42,194 bases of DNA from an uncultured Acetatifactor sp. (GTDB lineage Bacteria > Bacillota > Clostridia > Lachnospirales > Lachnospiraceae), in NCBI GenBank assembly GCA_910585665.1, contig CAJUFI010000036.1, positions 1-42,194 on the forward strand, written 5' to 3'. Numbering within the stretch: the first letter of the stretch is position 1; every line of letters begins with the position of its first letter. Both the position numbers and the translations under genes were made by a program. Positions 6,074 through 13,985 of the stretch are shown here, piece after piece. The notes under the pieces are model-generated. The model worked only from the letters and a program-made list of their open reading frames with translations. It ran no database searches and was not told the origin of the DNA.

Positions 6074-7138
6074 TTATTTCATAAAAATATTCGATAAATC
6101 GTTAAAGAAGATGAACACCATCAGCACCATAAAGAACATCAGGCCCACAAAATGGACCATCCCTTCTTTTTCCGGCGGCACCGGCTTCCCCCGGATGACC
6201 TCCACCAGCAGAAACACCAGCCTGCCGCCGTCCAGGGCAGGGACAGGCAACAGATTCAGGATCCCCAGGTTCACCGACAGCATCAAAGTGATGTTGAGCA
6301 TGCTCAGCAGAACGCTCTGCCAGCCGTATTCCTTGGCCGTGTCATAGGTCTTGCCCACCACGTTCACCGCGATTCCCACCGGCCCTGCCACGTCCTGGCG
6401 CGTGACCTTCCCCCGGAAAATCATCCCCAGGCTCTTATAGGTGGCCTTCACGGAATACCGCATCTCATACCACGCATATTTGAGCACATCGATTCCCTTG
6501 GGCTCTATGAAATCCGCGTTCACCACCCCCAGCAGATACATCCCCGACGACTCGTCGTACTGAGGGGTCACAATGGCGGTATATCGGGTGCCGTCCCGCT
6601 CGTACACCACCTCTAAGTCACCGCCCGAATAGGAGGCCTGCATATAAAGCGAGATCTCCTGGTAGAGCCGAAGCCGCTCCCCGTTGATGGAAATGATTCT
6701 GTCCCCGTCCTGCAGGCCGGCCGCCTCCGCCCCGCCGCCCTCTGCCACCTGGGTGGCCACGGGGTCACGGATGGCGATGATGTCCTTCATGTTCACCATG
6801 ATAAAGGCAATGAGGAACGCCAGGATGAAATTGAAAATCGGCCCCGCCACCACCGTAGAAATCCGCCCCCAGACGCTGGCGTTCAGAAAGGAGCCTTCGC
6901 TGGTCTCCCCTTCCTTGGTCATCAGCCCGTCCTCTCCTTCGAACATGCAGGCGCCGCCGATGGGAAAAATCTTCAGCGAATATTTCGTCCCGCCCTTCTG
7001 GAATGAGCAGATGGTGGGCCCCATGCCCACGGCGAACTCCACCACATGGATGCCGTTGGCCTTCGCCAACAGAAAATGACCGAATTCATGGGCTATCACC
7101 ACCACCCCGAATATGACAATGAACAGAATTAACGTCAT
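6074..7138 (-). CDS. rseP: RIP metalloprotease, site-2 protease RseP family
   Basis: 354 residues. An intramembrane zinc protease that cleaves membrane-embedded substrates such as anti-sigma factors and signal peptides. The zinc motif HEFGH is at 17-21 in the first membrane segment. A PDZ domain (about 115-200) contains AAGLQDGDRIISING, and the second conserved membrane motif NLLPVPALDGG is near 295-305 with a metal-binding Asp. About four membrane segments. The start is taken as ATG 7138 because the family begins directly with the hydrophobic segment; a TTG at 7162 is the alternative. It is the last gene of the pyrH-frr-uppS-cdsA-dxr-rseP series. The ispG and polC genes that often follow in related genomes are absent here; the AT-rich DeoR region comes instead. 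Confidence 0.93.
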   Translation of the reverse strand: MTLILFIVIFGVVVIAHEFGHFLLAKANGIHVVEFAVGMGPTICSFQKGGTKYSLKIFPIGGACMFEGEDGLMTKEGETSEGSFLNASVWGRISTVVAGPIFNFILAFLIAFIMVNMKDIIAIRDPVATQVAEGGGAEAAGLQDGDRIISINGERLRLYQEISLYMQASYSGGDLEVVYERDGTRYTAIVTPQYDESSGMYLLGVVNADFIEPKGIDVLKYAWYEMRYSVKATYKSLGMIFRGKVTRQDVAGPVGIAVNVVGKTYDTAKEYGWQSVLLSMLNITLMLSVNLGILNLLPVPALDGGRLVFLLVEVIRGKPVPPEKEGMVHFVGLMFFMVLMVFIFFNDLSNIFMK

Positions 7139-7226
7139 CACTTCTATCAACCTTTCTTCCAAGCCTGAGTTCTTTTCTATCCCTCGATATCGCTTGCCTT
7201 CTATATGCGCTTATCGTTTTTACATC

Positions 7227-8381
7227 CTATTGCGTTCCATAGCTCCCCGCAAACGCTTCCGTCTCCCGCTGCGTCTCCAGAATCTCCTCCACAGTGGGAT
7301 TCTCCGCGGCCCGGTGCCGTTCCATGGCCGCTCCAATCAGCTCCGCAATCCCCTGATAGGACAGCGTCCCCTTCAGGAACCGTTCCACGGCTATCTCATT
7401 GGCCGCATTGTACACAGTGGGCATCGTGCCCGCCGTCCGCGCCGCCTGATAGGCCAGGGCAAGCCCCGGGAAAGCCTCCGTATCCGGCTTTTCGAAGGTG
7501 AGCTGCCCCAGCTGGAACAAATCCACCCGCTTCCCTCCCATAGGCCTCCTGTCCGGATAGAACAGGGCGTACTGGATGGGCAGCTTCATGTCCGGCACTC
7601 CCATCTGGGCAATGATGGCCCCGTCCGCGAACTGCACCGCCGAGTGGATGATGCTCTGAGGATGTACGACTACCTGAATATCTTCAACATCCACCCCGAA
7701 CAGCCATTTCGCTTCCATGACTTCCAGCCCCTTGTTCACCAGCGTGGAGGAGTCAATGGTGACTTTCCGCCCCATGTTCCAGTTGGGATGCCTCAGCGCG
7801 TCCTCCGGACGGATGTCCCGCAGCTGCTCTTTTGCCCTGCCCCGGAAAGGGCCTCCCGAAGCTGTCAACAGAATTTTTTCAATGCAGGCGCTCCCGCCCT
7901 TCTCCCCGTTCAGCGATTGGAAAATAGCGCTGTGCTCACTGTCCACCGGCAGAATCCGCACATTCCTTTTTTGGGCCAGGGGCATGATGATATGTCCCGC
8001 CGTTACCAGCGTCTCCTTGTTGGCCAAGGCGATGTCCTTTCCCGCCTCGATGGCCGCGATGGTGGGCCTGATACCAATCATGCCCACTATCGCCGTCACC
8101 AATACCTGGCTTTGGGGCAAAGACGCGATTTCCAGCAGCCCCTCCATGCCGGAAAGGATTTTCACATCCAGGTCTGCCACCCGCACCCGCAGGTCCTCCG
8201 CCGCCTCTTGGGTCCACATGCAGGCGGCAAGGGGCCTGAACTCCCGGATCTGCTCCTCCATCTTCTCTGCGCTGCTCCCCGCCGCCAGAGCCACCACCCG
8301 CAGATCCGGCTGGCTGCGCACGATTTCCAGTGTCTGGGTGCCGATGGAACCGGTAGAGCCCAATATCGCTATATTCTTCAT
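7227..8381 (-). CDS. dxr: 1-deoxy-D-xylulose 5-phosphate reductoisomerase
   Basis: 384 residues. Converts DXP to 2-C-methyl-D-erythritol 4-phosphate with NADPH, the second step of the MEP isoprenoid pathway in the cytosol. The NADPH-binding GSTGSIG is at 8-14. The metal and substrate region is visible as ALANKETLVTAG and VDSEHSAIFQ, and the flexible-loop region as ASGGPFRG. GRKVTIDSSTLVNKGLE and HPQSIIHSAVQF are family signatures. Length is normal. It lies between cdsA and rseP on the same strand, feeding isopentenyl diphosphate to UppS upstream. The 113-base gap to cdsA is longer than others in the operon and has no clear promoter. Confidence 0.97.
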   Translation of the reverse strand: MKNIAILGSTGSIGTQTLEIVRSQPDLRVVALAAGSSAEKMEEQIREFRPLAACMWTQEAAEDLRVRVADLDVKILSGMEGLLEIASLPQSQVLVTAIVGMIGIRPTIAAIEAGKDIALANKETLVTAGHIIMPLAQKRNVRILPVDSEHSAIFQSLNGEKGGSACIEKILLTASGGPFRGRAKEQLRDIRPEDALRHPNWNMGRKVTIDSSTLVNKGLEVMEAKWLFGVDVEDIQVVVHPQSIIHSAVQFADGAIIAQMGVPDMKLPIQYALFYPDRRPMGGKRVDLFQLGQLTFEKPDTEAFPGLALAYQAARTAGTMPTVYNAANEIAVERFLKGTLSYQGIAELIGAAMERHRAAENPTVEEILETQRETEAFAGSYGTQ

Positions 8382-8494
8382 TTCCCTCTCCTGTTCCGCC
8401 CTGTGCCAAAGCTGCCTGGCCCAGGACTCTCCCGAAATTTCATGGCCGAGAGCTTATTGGGACTGTGCGGTCTCCGTTGACAGGATTCCCTGTT

Positions 8495-9322
8495 TCACAG
8501 CAACATCAGAATCATCAAAAAGTAGATGATCGGCGCGGTCACAATCGTGCTGTCGAATCTGTCCATGATTCCGCCGTGCCCGGGAATCAACTTTCCGTAA
8601 TCCTTGATGTCGCGGTTGCGCTTAATTGCAGACGCCGCCAAATCCCCCACCATGCTCATCACCGCCCCTACGCCGCAGATGACCGCGGTCACCCAGGCGA
8701 TGCTCCTGTCCGGAAAGGCCTCCTCCACGAACCAGAGACCGTACAGCCAGCCGATCAGCGCGGCCCCCGCCACGCCGCCGATGCAGCCCTCCAGCGACTT
8801 TTTCGGGCTCAACACCGGAAAAATCTTCTTTCTGCCGATCAGCTTCCCCACGGCATAGGCACAGGTATCGCACCCCCAGGAACTGATCAGAATCATCCAC
8901 ACCGTGTAGATGCCCTGAGGCGCCATCCTGGTCTGGTAGATGAAGGACAGCAGCACAGGCCCGTAGAAAAAGGAGAACACAGCCGCCATCACCTGCTCCG
9001 CGCGAAACTTCGGAAAAGCGAACACATAGACGAACATGGCGGCCAGAAAAGCCCCCACGATGCACATCAGAAGCAGCGTATGCTCCCCGGAAAAATAAAG
9101 CAGCAGATAATAACAGATAATGCCTGCAAACCCCACCCACTCCAGCGCATTGGGCATGCGGACCGTGCCCTCCCCGGAGATTCCCAGGGCTTTCGTCAGT
9201 TCCCGGAACGCCACCAGGGAAATGCCGCACAGAATCGCCGCCAGAGGGATCCCGCCCAGGCTCATGGTTCCTATCGCTACCGCCAGCAGCACAATCCCGC
9301 TGGCCAATCTGGTCCAAAACAT
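8495..9322 (-). CDS. cdsA: Phosphatidate cytidylyltransferase (CDP-diglyceride synthase)
   Basis: 275 residues, integral membrane enzyme making CDP-diacylglycerol from phosphatidate and CTP. Seven to eight hydrophobic segments. The C-terminal family signature is clear, S-A-I-K-R-N-R-D-I-K-D-Y-G followed by PGHGGIMDRFDS. Its product is used by PgsA, encoded at 23769-24350. uppS ends 28 bases upstream, so the two are cotranscribed. Confidence 0.96.
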   Translation of the reverse strand: MFWTRLASGIVLLAVAIGTMSLGGIPLAAILCGISLVAFRELTKALGISGEGTVRMPNALEWVGFAGIICYYLLLYFSGEHTLLLMCIVGAFLAAMFVYVFAFPKFRAEQVMAAVFSFFYGPVLLSFIYQTRMAPQGIYTVWMILISSWGCDTCAYAVGKLIGRKKIFPVLSPKKSLEGCIGGVAGAALIGWLYGLWFVEEAFPDRSIAWVTAVICGVGAVMSMVGDLAASAIKRNRDIKDYGKLIPGHGGIMDRFDSTIVTAPIIYFLMILMLL

Positions 9323-9350
9323 AAGGCCGCTCCTCCGTCCTCTCTTTTCC

Positions 9351-10070
9351 TCACTGCGCTTTCAGGCCGCCGTGCTTCCTGTCTCTATGATTATATGCTT
9401 CCACAGCTTTTATCAATTCTTCTTTGGTGAAATCCGGCCAGGGAACCGGGGTGACATAGAACTCCGTGTAGGCCAGCTGCCACAGAAGGAAATTGGAGAT
9501 TCTCTGCTCGTTGCAGGTGCGTATCAGCAAATCCGGCTCCGGCATCCCCGCCGTGTCCAGGAAGCTGTCCACGATGTCCTCCGTGATGTCCTCGGGCCGC
9601 AGGCGTCCCGCCGCAGCGGCTTCCGCCATTTTCCTGGCCGCCCTGACAATCTCGTCCCTGCCGCCGTAATTGATGGCTATCTGGAAATGAAGACCGTCAT
9701 TGTCTTTGGTGGCCTCCTCCAGCTCCTGGATTCTCACGCGAATGTCCTTATCCAGCCGGGACTTCTCCCCCAGCACCCGGACGCACATGCGGTTCTTCTC
9801 CGCGGTCTTCAGACAGGTCTTCATGTAATTTCGCAGAAGCTTCATCAGCGCGTCCACCTCGTCCTGAGGCCTCCCCCAGTTCTCCGTGGAGAAAGCGTAT
9901 ACCGTCAGATACTGGATTCCCATCCTGTAAGCTTCCTCACAGATGGTCTCCACCGTCTTCGCCCCCTGCACATGCCCGTAGTTGCGGGGCATCCCCTTGG
10001 CCCTGGCCCATCTGCCGTTCCCGTCCAGAATAATCGCCACATGCTGCGGCATCTTAAGTCCCTCGTCCAT
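9351..10070 (-). CDS. uppS: Undecaprenyl diphosphate synthase (cis-prenyltransferase)
   Basis: 239 residues from the chosen start. Adds isopentenyl units to farnesyl diphosphate to make the C55 carrier lipid for cell-wall synthesis. The catalytic loop is at 13-22 (IILDGNGRWA, with Asp16), followed by NYGHVQGAKTV, YAFSTENWGRP and the C-terminal PEPDLLIRTCNEQRISNFLLWQ. ATG 10070 has AGAGGTGGAG just upstream; an open frame extends 36 codons further to 10178, but those residues are not family-like. Between frr and cdsA in the conserved order. Confidence 0.95.
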   Translation of the reverse strand: MDEGLKMPQHVAIILDGNGRWARAKGMPRNYGHVQGAKTVETICEEAYRMGIQYLTVYAFSTENWGRPQDEVDALMKLLRNYMKTCLKTAEKNRMCVRVLGEKSRLDKDIRVRIQELEEATKDNDGLHFQIAINYGGRDEIVRAARKMAEAAAAGRLRPEDITEDIVDSFLDTAGMPEPDLLIRTCNEQRISNFLLWQLAYTEFYVTPVPWPDFTKEELIKAVEAYNHRDRKHGGLKAQ

Positions 10071-10251
10071 CTCCACCTCTATCCATGCGGCAATCCAGGC
10101 CGCAAACTCTTTCCCTGCCGGACAGCCCGGCCCCGCAGACCCTCCGGCTCCCGCCAGCCCTGCCCGCAGGTCTTCCATCTTCTGCCTTCCCCGACCTGCA
10201 ATGCGGCGGGGGAGCAGATGTCCCTGTTCCGCTCCCCCGATATCCCATTGC

Positions 10252-10803
10252 TTAGACTGTCATGATTTCTTTGGTCTTCTTCTCCATCAGGACATCGACT
10301 TCTTTGATATATTTATCGGTGGTCTTCTGCAGTTCTTCTTCCAGCTGCTTGATTTCGTCCTCGGAGACGTCCGTCTTGCCCAGCTTCTTCAGGGAATCAT
10401 TGCCGTCCCTGCGGATGTTCCGGATAGCCACCTTGCCTTCCTCCGCCTTCTTCTTCACTTCCTTGGCCAGATCCTTCCTCCGCTCCTCCGTCAGCTCCGG
10501 GAACACCAGACGGATCACGCTGCCGTCGTTGGACGGATTGATGCCGATGTCCGAGGTCAGGATGGCCTTCTCGATGGGTTTGATCAGAGACTTCTCCCAG
10601 GGCGCGATTTGGATGATGCGCGCTTCCGGCACGGTGACGTTCCCCACCTGTTGGATAGGCGTGGGCGTCCCATAGTAATCCACCCGAATCTTGTCCAAAA
10701 CATGGGGGTTCGCCCGCCCTGCGCGGATGGTGTTGTAATCCCCCTCCAGATACTCGATGGCTTTCCTCATCTTGTCCTCATATTGCTGTAATCTAGCATC
10801 CAT
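10252..10803 (-). CDS. frr: Ribosome recycling factor
   Basis: 183 residues, the usual length. With EF-G it splits post-termination ribosomes. It begins MDARLQQYEDKMRKAIEYL and contains the conserved RAGRANP (about 28-34), YGTPTPIQQVGNVTVPEAR and NDGSVIRLVFPELTEERR. The start at 10803 follows AAAGGAGAGGACAAGACT; an upstream extension to 10878 is not family-like. Lies 84 bases after pyrH. Confidence 0.97.
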   Translation of the reverse strand: MDARLQQYEDKMRKAIEYLEGDYNTIRAGRANPHVLDKIRVDYYGTPTPIQQVGNVTVPEARIIQIAPWEKSLIKPIEKAILTSDIGINPSNDGSVIRLVFPELTEERRKDLAKEVKKKAEEGKVAIRNIRRDGNDSLKKLGKTDVSEDEIKQLEEELQKTTDKYIKEVDVLMEKKTKEIMTV

Positions 10804-10887
10804 AGTCTTGTCCTCTCCTTTTTGCCTTTTTATGCCATATCCCCCAGGGCCCTTCCCCGGGGAACAAAAACGCTCCAACCTTCGCGG

Positions 10888-11583
10888 CTATACCAGCACT
10901 TTCGTGCCGCGGAAGCTTCCTTTCAGGGCATTCACGATGCTGTTCTCCTCATTCAGCCCGAACACCCACATGGGCACCTTGTTGTCCCTGGCCAAAATGG
11001 AAGCAGTCATGTCCACCACCTGAAGGTTCCGCGCAATCAACTCGTCCAGGGTCACCTCGTCATATTTCTTCGCCGCAGGGTTCTCGTTGGGATCGTCGTC
11101 ATACACGCCGTCGATGGATTTCGCCAGCAGGATCACATCCGCCTCCACCTCGATGGCCCGCAGCACCACGCCGGTGTCCGTGGAGAAATAGGGATGTCCC
11201 GTCCCCCCTGCGAAGAACACCACCTGCCCCTGGGCAAAGTACCGGAGCGCCCTGTCCTTGGAGAAGAGCTTCGTGAAGGAACCGCACTCGAAAGGCGTCA
11301 GGATGCTGGTCTCCAGGCCCACGGACCGGAAGATCTCCGACACATAAATACAGTTCATGACCGTGGCAAGCATGCCGATCTGATCCGCCTTGGTCCGGTC
11401 AATGTTCTCGCTGGTCCTTCCCCTCCAGAAATTGCCGCCGCCGATGACGATTCCTATCTGCATTCCATCCTCCGCCAGCGCCTTCACCTGCAGGGCGACT
11501 TTCCTGACTGTCTCCTCGTCAAAGCCTGTCTTTCTGGGTCCCGCAAGCGCCTCTCCGCTTAATTTCAGTAATATCCTCTGCAT
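10888..11583 (-). CDS. pyrH: UMP kinase
   Basis: 231 residues, cytosolic hexameric enzyme phosphorylating UMP with ATP. The N-terminal KLSGEAL (7-13), VIGGGNFWRGR (about 46-56) and the ADVILLAKSIDGVYDDDP segment are diagnostic of bacterial UMP kinases. Starts ATG 11583 with AGGACGTGG upstream, 50 bases after the deacetylase gene. Confidence 0.97.
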   Translation of the reverse strand: MQRILLKLSGEALAGPRKTGFDEETVRKVALQVKALAEDGMQIGIVIGGGNFWRGRTSENIDRTKADQIGMLATVMNCIYVSEIFRSVGLETSILTPFECGSFTKLFSKDRALRYFAQGQVVFFAGGTGHPYFSTDTGVVLRAIEVEADVILLAKSIDGVYDDDPNENPAAKKYDEVTLDELIARNLQVVDMTASILARDNKVPMWVFGLNEENSIVNALKGSFRGTKVLV

Positions 11584-11633
11584 TGGTCACCACGTCCTTT
11601 CCTGTATTCTGTCTTTCGTATTCTGTCTTTCGT

Positions 11634-12740
11634 CTACTCTCTGTCGTCCTGCCACTCTATGTGCTGAATCAGCTCGGTGCCGTTTGTGATCGGCAGAATC
11701 GCCGTGTCGTCCATGGCCTGAATCGTCTCGATGATCTTGGGCAGCGCCTCCAGGGTGGTGGTCTTCCCGGGGGCATCGTGCATCAAAATCACGGAGGTGC
11801 TGTATTTCCTGATATTGGCTGTGCAGTTCTCCACCAGCGTCTCTGTAGGAACCAGATAGCTTCCCCCGTCGCCGGAAGAGATGTTCCAGTCAAAGAAGCG
11901 TATCCCCTGCTCGTCCAGGTATCTGGCGAACTCCCTCATATCGATTTTGCTGACTGTGTTGGAACTGCCTCCCGGGAAACGGTACACATTGCTCCACACG
12001 CCGGTGACTTCATAGAGATATTCCCGCTCCTTCTCAAGGTCCTCCCCAAAGTTCTCCAGCGATTCATACACCTGGGAATAGCTGTGGGTATAAGAGTGCA
12101 TCCCCAAAGTATGCCCATCCTCCACAATCCGCTTCATGGCCTCCTCCGCGGCGCTGCCCTCCTTTCCCACTACGAAAAAAGTGGCTTTCACGTCATATTC
12201 ATCTAAAATGTCCAATATCTTCTGGGTATTGGCTCCCGGTCCGTCGTCAAAGGTCAGATAGACCTTGTGGGCCGCGGACACCTCCTCTTCCCACTCGGCA
12301 GTCCCCATGAGGCCCTGCCCGTCATCTCCGGTCTGGTACCGATCCTGTCCTCCGGAGAGCCCTCCGCTCCCCTGGACACTTTCTCCGGTCTGAGCCCCGC
12401 TCCCAATCTGGTTTCCCCCCTGGCCTCCGCTGCCGGCCTGGAGCAGCTGATCCAGAATGTCCTGCTGATCCATCACGATCTGGGTCAGCCTGTCCGTGCG
12501 GTTCTTCAAAGCTTCTATGGTTTCGTTCAAGTTCTTTATCCTGACCAGAAGGACGGCGCACAGCAGCATCCATATGGCTATTGATGTCCGCAGCATGGCA
12601 ATATTGCCTTTCTGCCTGCGCTTCGCCTTCTCTCCTGCCGCTTTTTGTGCCCTGGTCTGTGGTATGTCGTGTTCCTCTATGCCGGCTTTCGGCATTTTAG
12701 CTTTCGAAATGCTGTCTTTCGACATATTTCTTCCTGCCAT
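11634..12740 (-). CDS. Membrane-anchored polysaccharide deacetylase (NodB domain)
   Basis: 368 residues. Order: basic cytosolic tail (1-46), one membrane segment (47-67), coiled coil (68-100, NLNETIEALKNRTDRL...), Gly/Gln/Ser-rich linker (102-145), then a NodB carbohydrate esterase 4 domain (158-360). Catalytic and metal motifs are all present: TFDDGP (163-168), HSYTH (215-219), RFPGG (254-258), DWN (284-286), LMHD (319-322). The domain is therefore outside the cell and probably deacetylates peptidoglycan or a related glycan. ATG 12740 has AGGAG 6 bases upstream. It is the first gene of the pyrH-rseP series, linking wall modification with carrier-lipid synthesis. Confidence 0.93.
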   Translation of the reverse strand: MAGRNMSKDSISKAKMPKAGIEEHDIPQTRAQKAAGEKAKRRQKGNIAMLRTSIAIWMLLCAVLLVRIKNLNETIEALKNRTDRLTQIVMDQQDILDQLLQAGSGGQGGNQIGSGAQTGESVQGSGGLSGGQDRYQTGDDGQGLMGTAEWEEEVSAAHKVYLTFDDGPGANTQKILDILDEYDVKATFFVVGKEGSAAEEAMKRIVEDGHTLGMHSYTHSYSQVYESLENFGEDLEKEREYLYEVTGVWSNVYRFPGGSSNTVSKIDMREFARYLDEQGIRFFDWNISSGDGGSYLVPTETLVENCTANIRKYSTSVILMHDAPGKTTTLEALPKIIETIQAMDDTAILPITNGTELIQHIEWQDDRE

Positions 12741-12776
12741 ATCCACTCCTGTTCTTTTTTTATGCTTTCAGGTTTT

Positions 12777-12805
12777 AGTATAGCATATTCCTCTTTTTTG
12801 GGAAA
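12777..12805 (-). promoter_or_regulatory. Candidate promoter of the deacetylase-pyrH operon
   Basis: Minus strand TTTCCC (12800-12805), 17 bases, TATACT (12777-12782), 37 bases before the deacetylase start. The -10 is good and the -35 weak. Confidence 0.4.
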
Positions 12806-12815
12806 GACAAAAATG

Positions 12816-12843
12816 AAAAAAGGACATGAAAAATGTCCTTTTT
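12816..12843 (-). terminator. Intrinsic terminator of the Cys-rich protein gene
   Basis: GGACAT (12822-12827) and ATGTCC (12833-12838) with a 5-base loop, flanked by A- and T-runs on both sides. On the minus strand it lies 26 bases past the stop at 12869 and ends in a T-run, so it separates this gene from the deacetylase operon. Confidence 0.85.
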
Positions 12844-12868
12844 CTTAAATCCCGGGAATTTACTGCGC

Positions 12869-13018
12869 TCACCGGGCCTTTTCCCTGCCGCAGCCCGAGC
12901 AGCCCGAGCAGCCCCCACAGCCGCCTGCGCACTGTCCGCTGCGGAACTTGCCCACGGACTTGCGCAAAATCAGGAACACGATGACTGCCAGAACCGCGAT
13001 GATGATGATATCTGCCAT
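12869..13018 (-). CDS. FeoB-associated Cys-rich membrane protein
   Basis: 49 residues. One N-terminal membrane segment (about 3-18, ADIIIIAVLAVIVFLILR), a short basic linker, then a Cys cluster: C30, C34, C37, C40 and C43 in CAGGCGGCSGCSGC. This matches the small proteins usually encoded after feoB and thought to help ferrous iron uptake. Here it is an orphan, since no feoA or feoB is in the window. ATG 13018 has AAGGACGGGG upstream. A Fur-like box on its promoter (13140-13154) supports an iron role. A strong terminator follows. It has its own long leader of about 135 bases. Confidence 0.85.
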   Translation of the reverse strand: MADIIIIAVLAVIVFLILRKSVGKFRSGQCAGGCGGCSGCSGCGREKAR

Positions 13019-13078
13019 AGCCCCGTCCTTTCCAATCTGGCTGGGAGCTGTCGGGAAATCGCTGCGAACCGTAGACAG

Positions 13079-13114
13079 TTATCCGTGGCAGCCCCTTACG
13101 CCCAGCCTGATCAT
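13079..13114 (-). CDS. Possible 11-codon leader peptide
   Basis: ATG 13114 to TAA 13079 encodes MIRLGVRGCHG within the leader of the Cys-rich protein gene. The GAGAG upstream is a weak ribosome site. A Gly-Cys-His-Gly end in an iron-controlled leader is suggestive but may be chance. Confidence 0.25.
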   Translation of the reverse strand: MIRLGVRGCHG

Positions 13115-13139
13115 GGCCGACTCTCTGCCGGCCTGCAAT

Positions 13140-13188
13140 TGAGAATTGTTCTCATTTACACTATATGCTATTTCTGCGGCTTTGTCAA
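13140..13188 (-). promoter_or_regulatory. Sigma-A promoter with Fur-like box
   Basis: Minus strand TTGACA (13183-13188), 17 bases, TATAGT (13160-13165). Five bases further, at the expected start site, lies TGAGAACAATTCTCA (13140-13154), a 7-1-7 inverted repeat like Fur boxes (TGATAATNATTATCA). Binding there would block transcription of the Cys-rich protein gene when iron is plentiful. The regulator assignment is by motif and gene context. Confidence 0.65.
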
Positions 13189-13262
13189 GTGGCGAGAACG
13201 CATTTCCTTTTTCCGTCTTCACCGCGGATGCACCGTTTCCAGGAACCACTCGCCCGGGCAGG

Positions 13263-13529
13263 TCATGCCTGCGCCTCGGGACAGGGGCTCCCGCACTCGT
13301 CGGCCAGAAGGGACTCCCTGTAATGGCCGCAGACGTATCTGCGGAAATAAGCATCCGGATGATGATCTTCCCTGAGCTGGTACCAGACATCCTCCGGCAC
13401 ATCTCTGTACTGCCACACTTTTCCGTTGCTGGACAGCCTGATCTCCAACAGGGCATGCTGTGGCTCATATCCCATGGTTTCTATCAGGCCGCTCTGAATA
13501 CTGATATGTTTAATTGATCTACCCTCCAT
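13263..13529 (-). CDS. KTSC-domain protein
   Basis: 88 residues. The segment SGLIETMGYEPQHALLEIRL...NGKVWQYRDVPEDVWYQL...AYFRRYVCGHYRESL fits the KTSC domain, a small fold typified by 'Y-x-Y-x-x-V-P' and a C-terminal Tyr (elsewhere fused to lysyl-tRNA synthetase-like proteins). Function unknown; nucleic-acid binding has been suggested for the domain. The start at 13529 has no good ribosome site. A GGAGG lies just inside the frame, and a well-initiated small frame (13484-13729) overlaps the start, so it may be translated by coupling. Cys residues cluster near the C-terminus. Confidence 0.65.
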   Translation of the reverse strand: MEGRSIKHISIQSGLIETMGYEPQHALLEIRLSSNGKVWQYRDVPEDVWYQLREDHHPDAYFRRYVCGHYRESLLADECGSPCPEAQA

Positions 13530-13729
13530 GAAAAGCGGCTCAGCGCTTTCGTATCTTTTGTCTGCAATTTGTCAATAAGTTCGAACGATCCTACAGCTGC
13601 CATGTCCAATGGAAGCCCTCCCAATGGCAGCCGTTCTGCAGGCCCTTCCCGCGGTGACCTGTGGAGACTGCGGCCTCCCTTTGCCATCGCGCCCCAAAGG
13701 ACCCTGACGTTTCCCGCTGGTTTCCTCAT
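13484..13729 (-). CDS. Small unknown protein with strong ribosome site, overlapping the KTSC gene
   Basis: 81 residues, MRKPAGNVRVLWGAMAKGGR..., rich in Arg, Gly and Leu. I do not recognise it. TTAAGGAGGAAACGCT precedes the ATG, one of the best ribosome sites in the window. It overlaps the KTSC start by 46 bases in another frame, so it may be a leader frame whose translation feeds the KTSC gene, or part of the same gene before a frameshift. A palindromic repeat (13758-13881) lies just upstream. Confidence 0.4.
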   Translation of the reverse strand: MRKPAGNVRVLWGAMAKGGRSLHRSPREGPAERLPLGGLPLDMAAVGSFELIDKLQTKDTKALSRFSWRVDQLNISVFRAA

Positions 13730-13757
13730 AGCGTTTCCTCCTTAATGTTTGATATAT

Positions 13758-13881
13758 CCTCCCGGAATCTCCGGAATGCATATCACGCCGCTTTCCGTGA
13801 CTCCTTTGGGCCGATTCCCCCATTTTTCCGGATGCTATTCAGCCCAAATGTCCGATTCCGCTTCCTGATATTCCGAGAGCC
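13758..13881 (-). repeat. Long palindromic repeat, family 2, copy A
   Basis: Ends CCTCCCGGAATCTCCGG and CCTGATATTCCGAGAGCC are inverted repeats, and the interior shares GCTTTCCG, GGCCG and CTGATTCCGCTTCCTG-like blocks with 38699-38797. Both copies lie about 30 bases upstream of a minus-strand ribosome site. It may be a repetitive palindromic element or a cis-acting RNA. 13882-13985 holds nothing else I can name. Confidence 0.6.
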
Positions 13882-13985
13882 TATTCGGTAAAAGGATTAC
13901 AAGCTTGTATCCTTCTATCTATTATATGACATCAGGACAATTTATATTACAGGCATTTCTTACTTTTTGTCGAATTTTGTCGATT

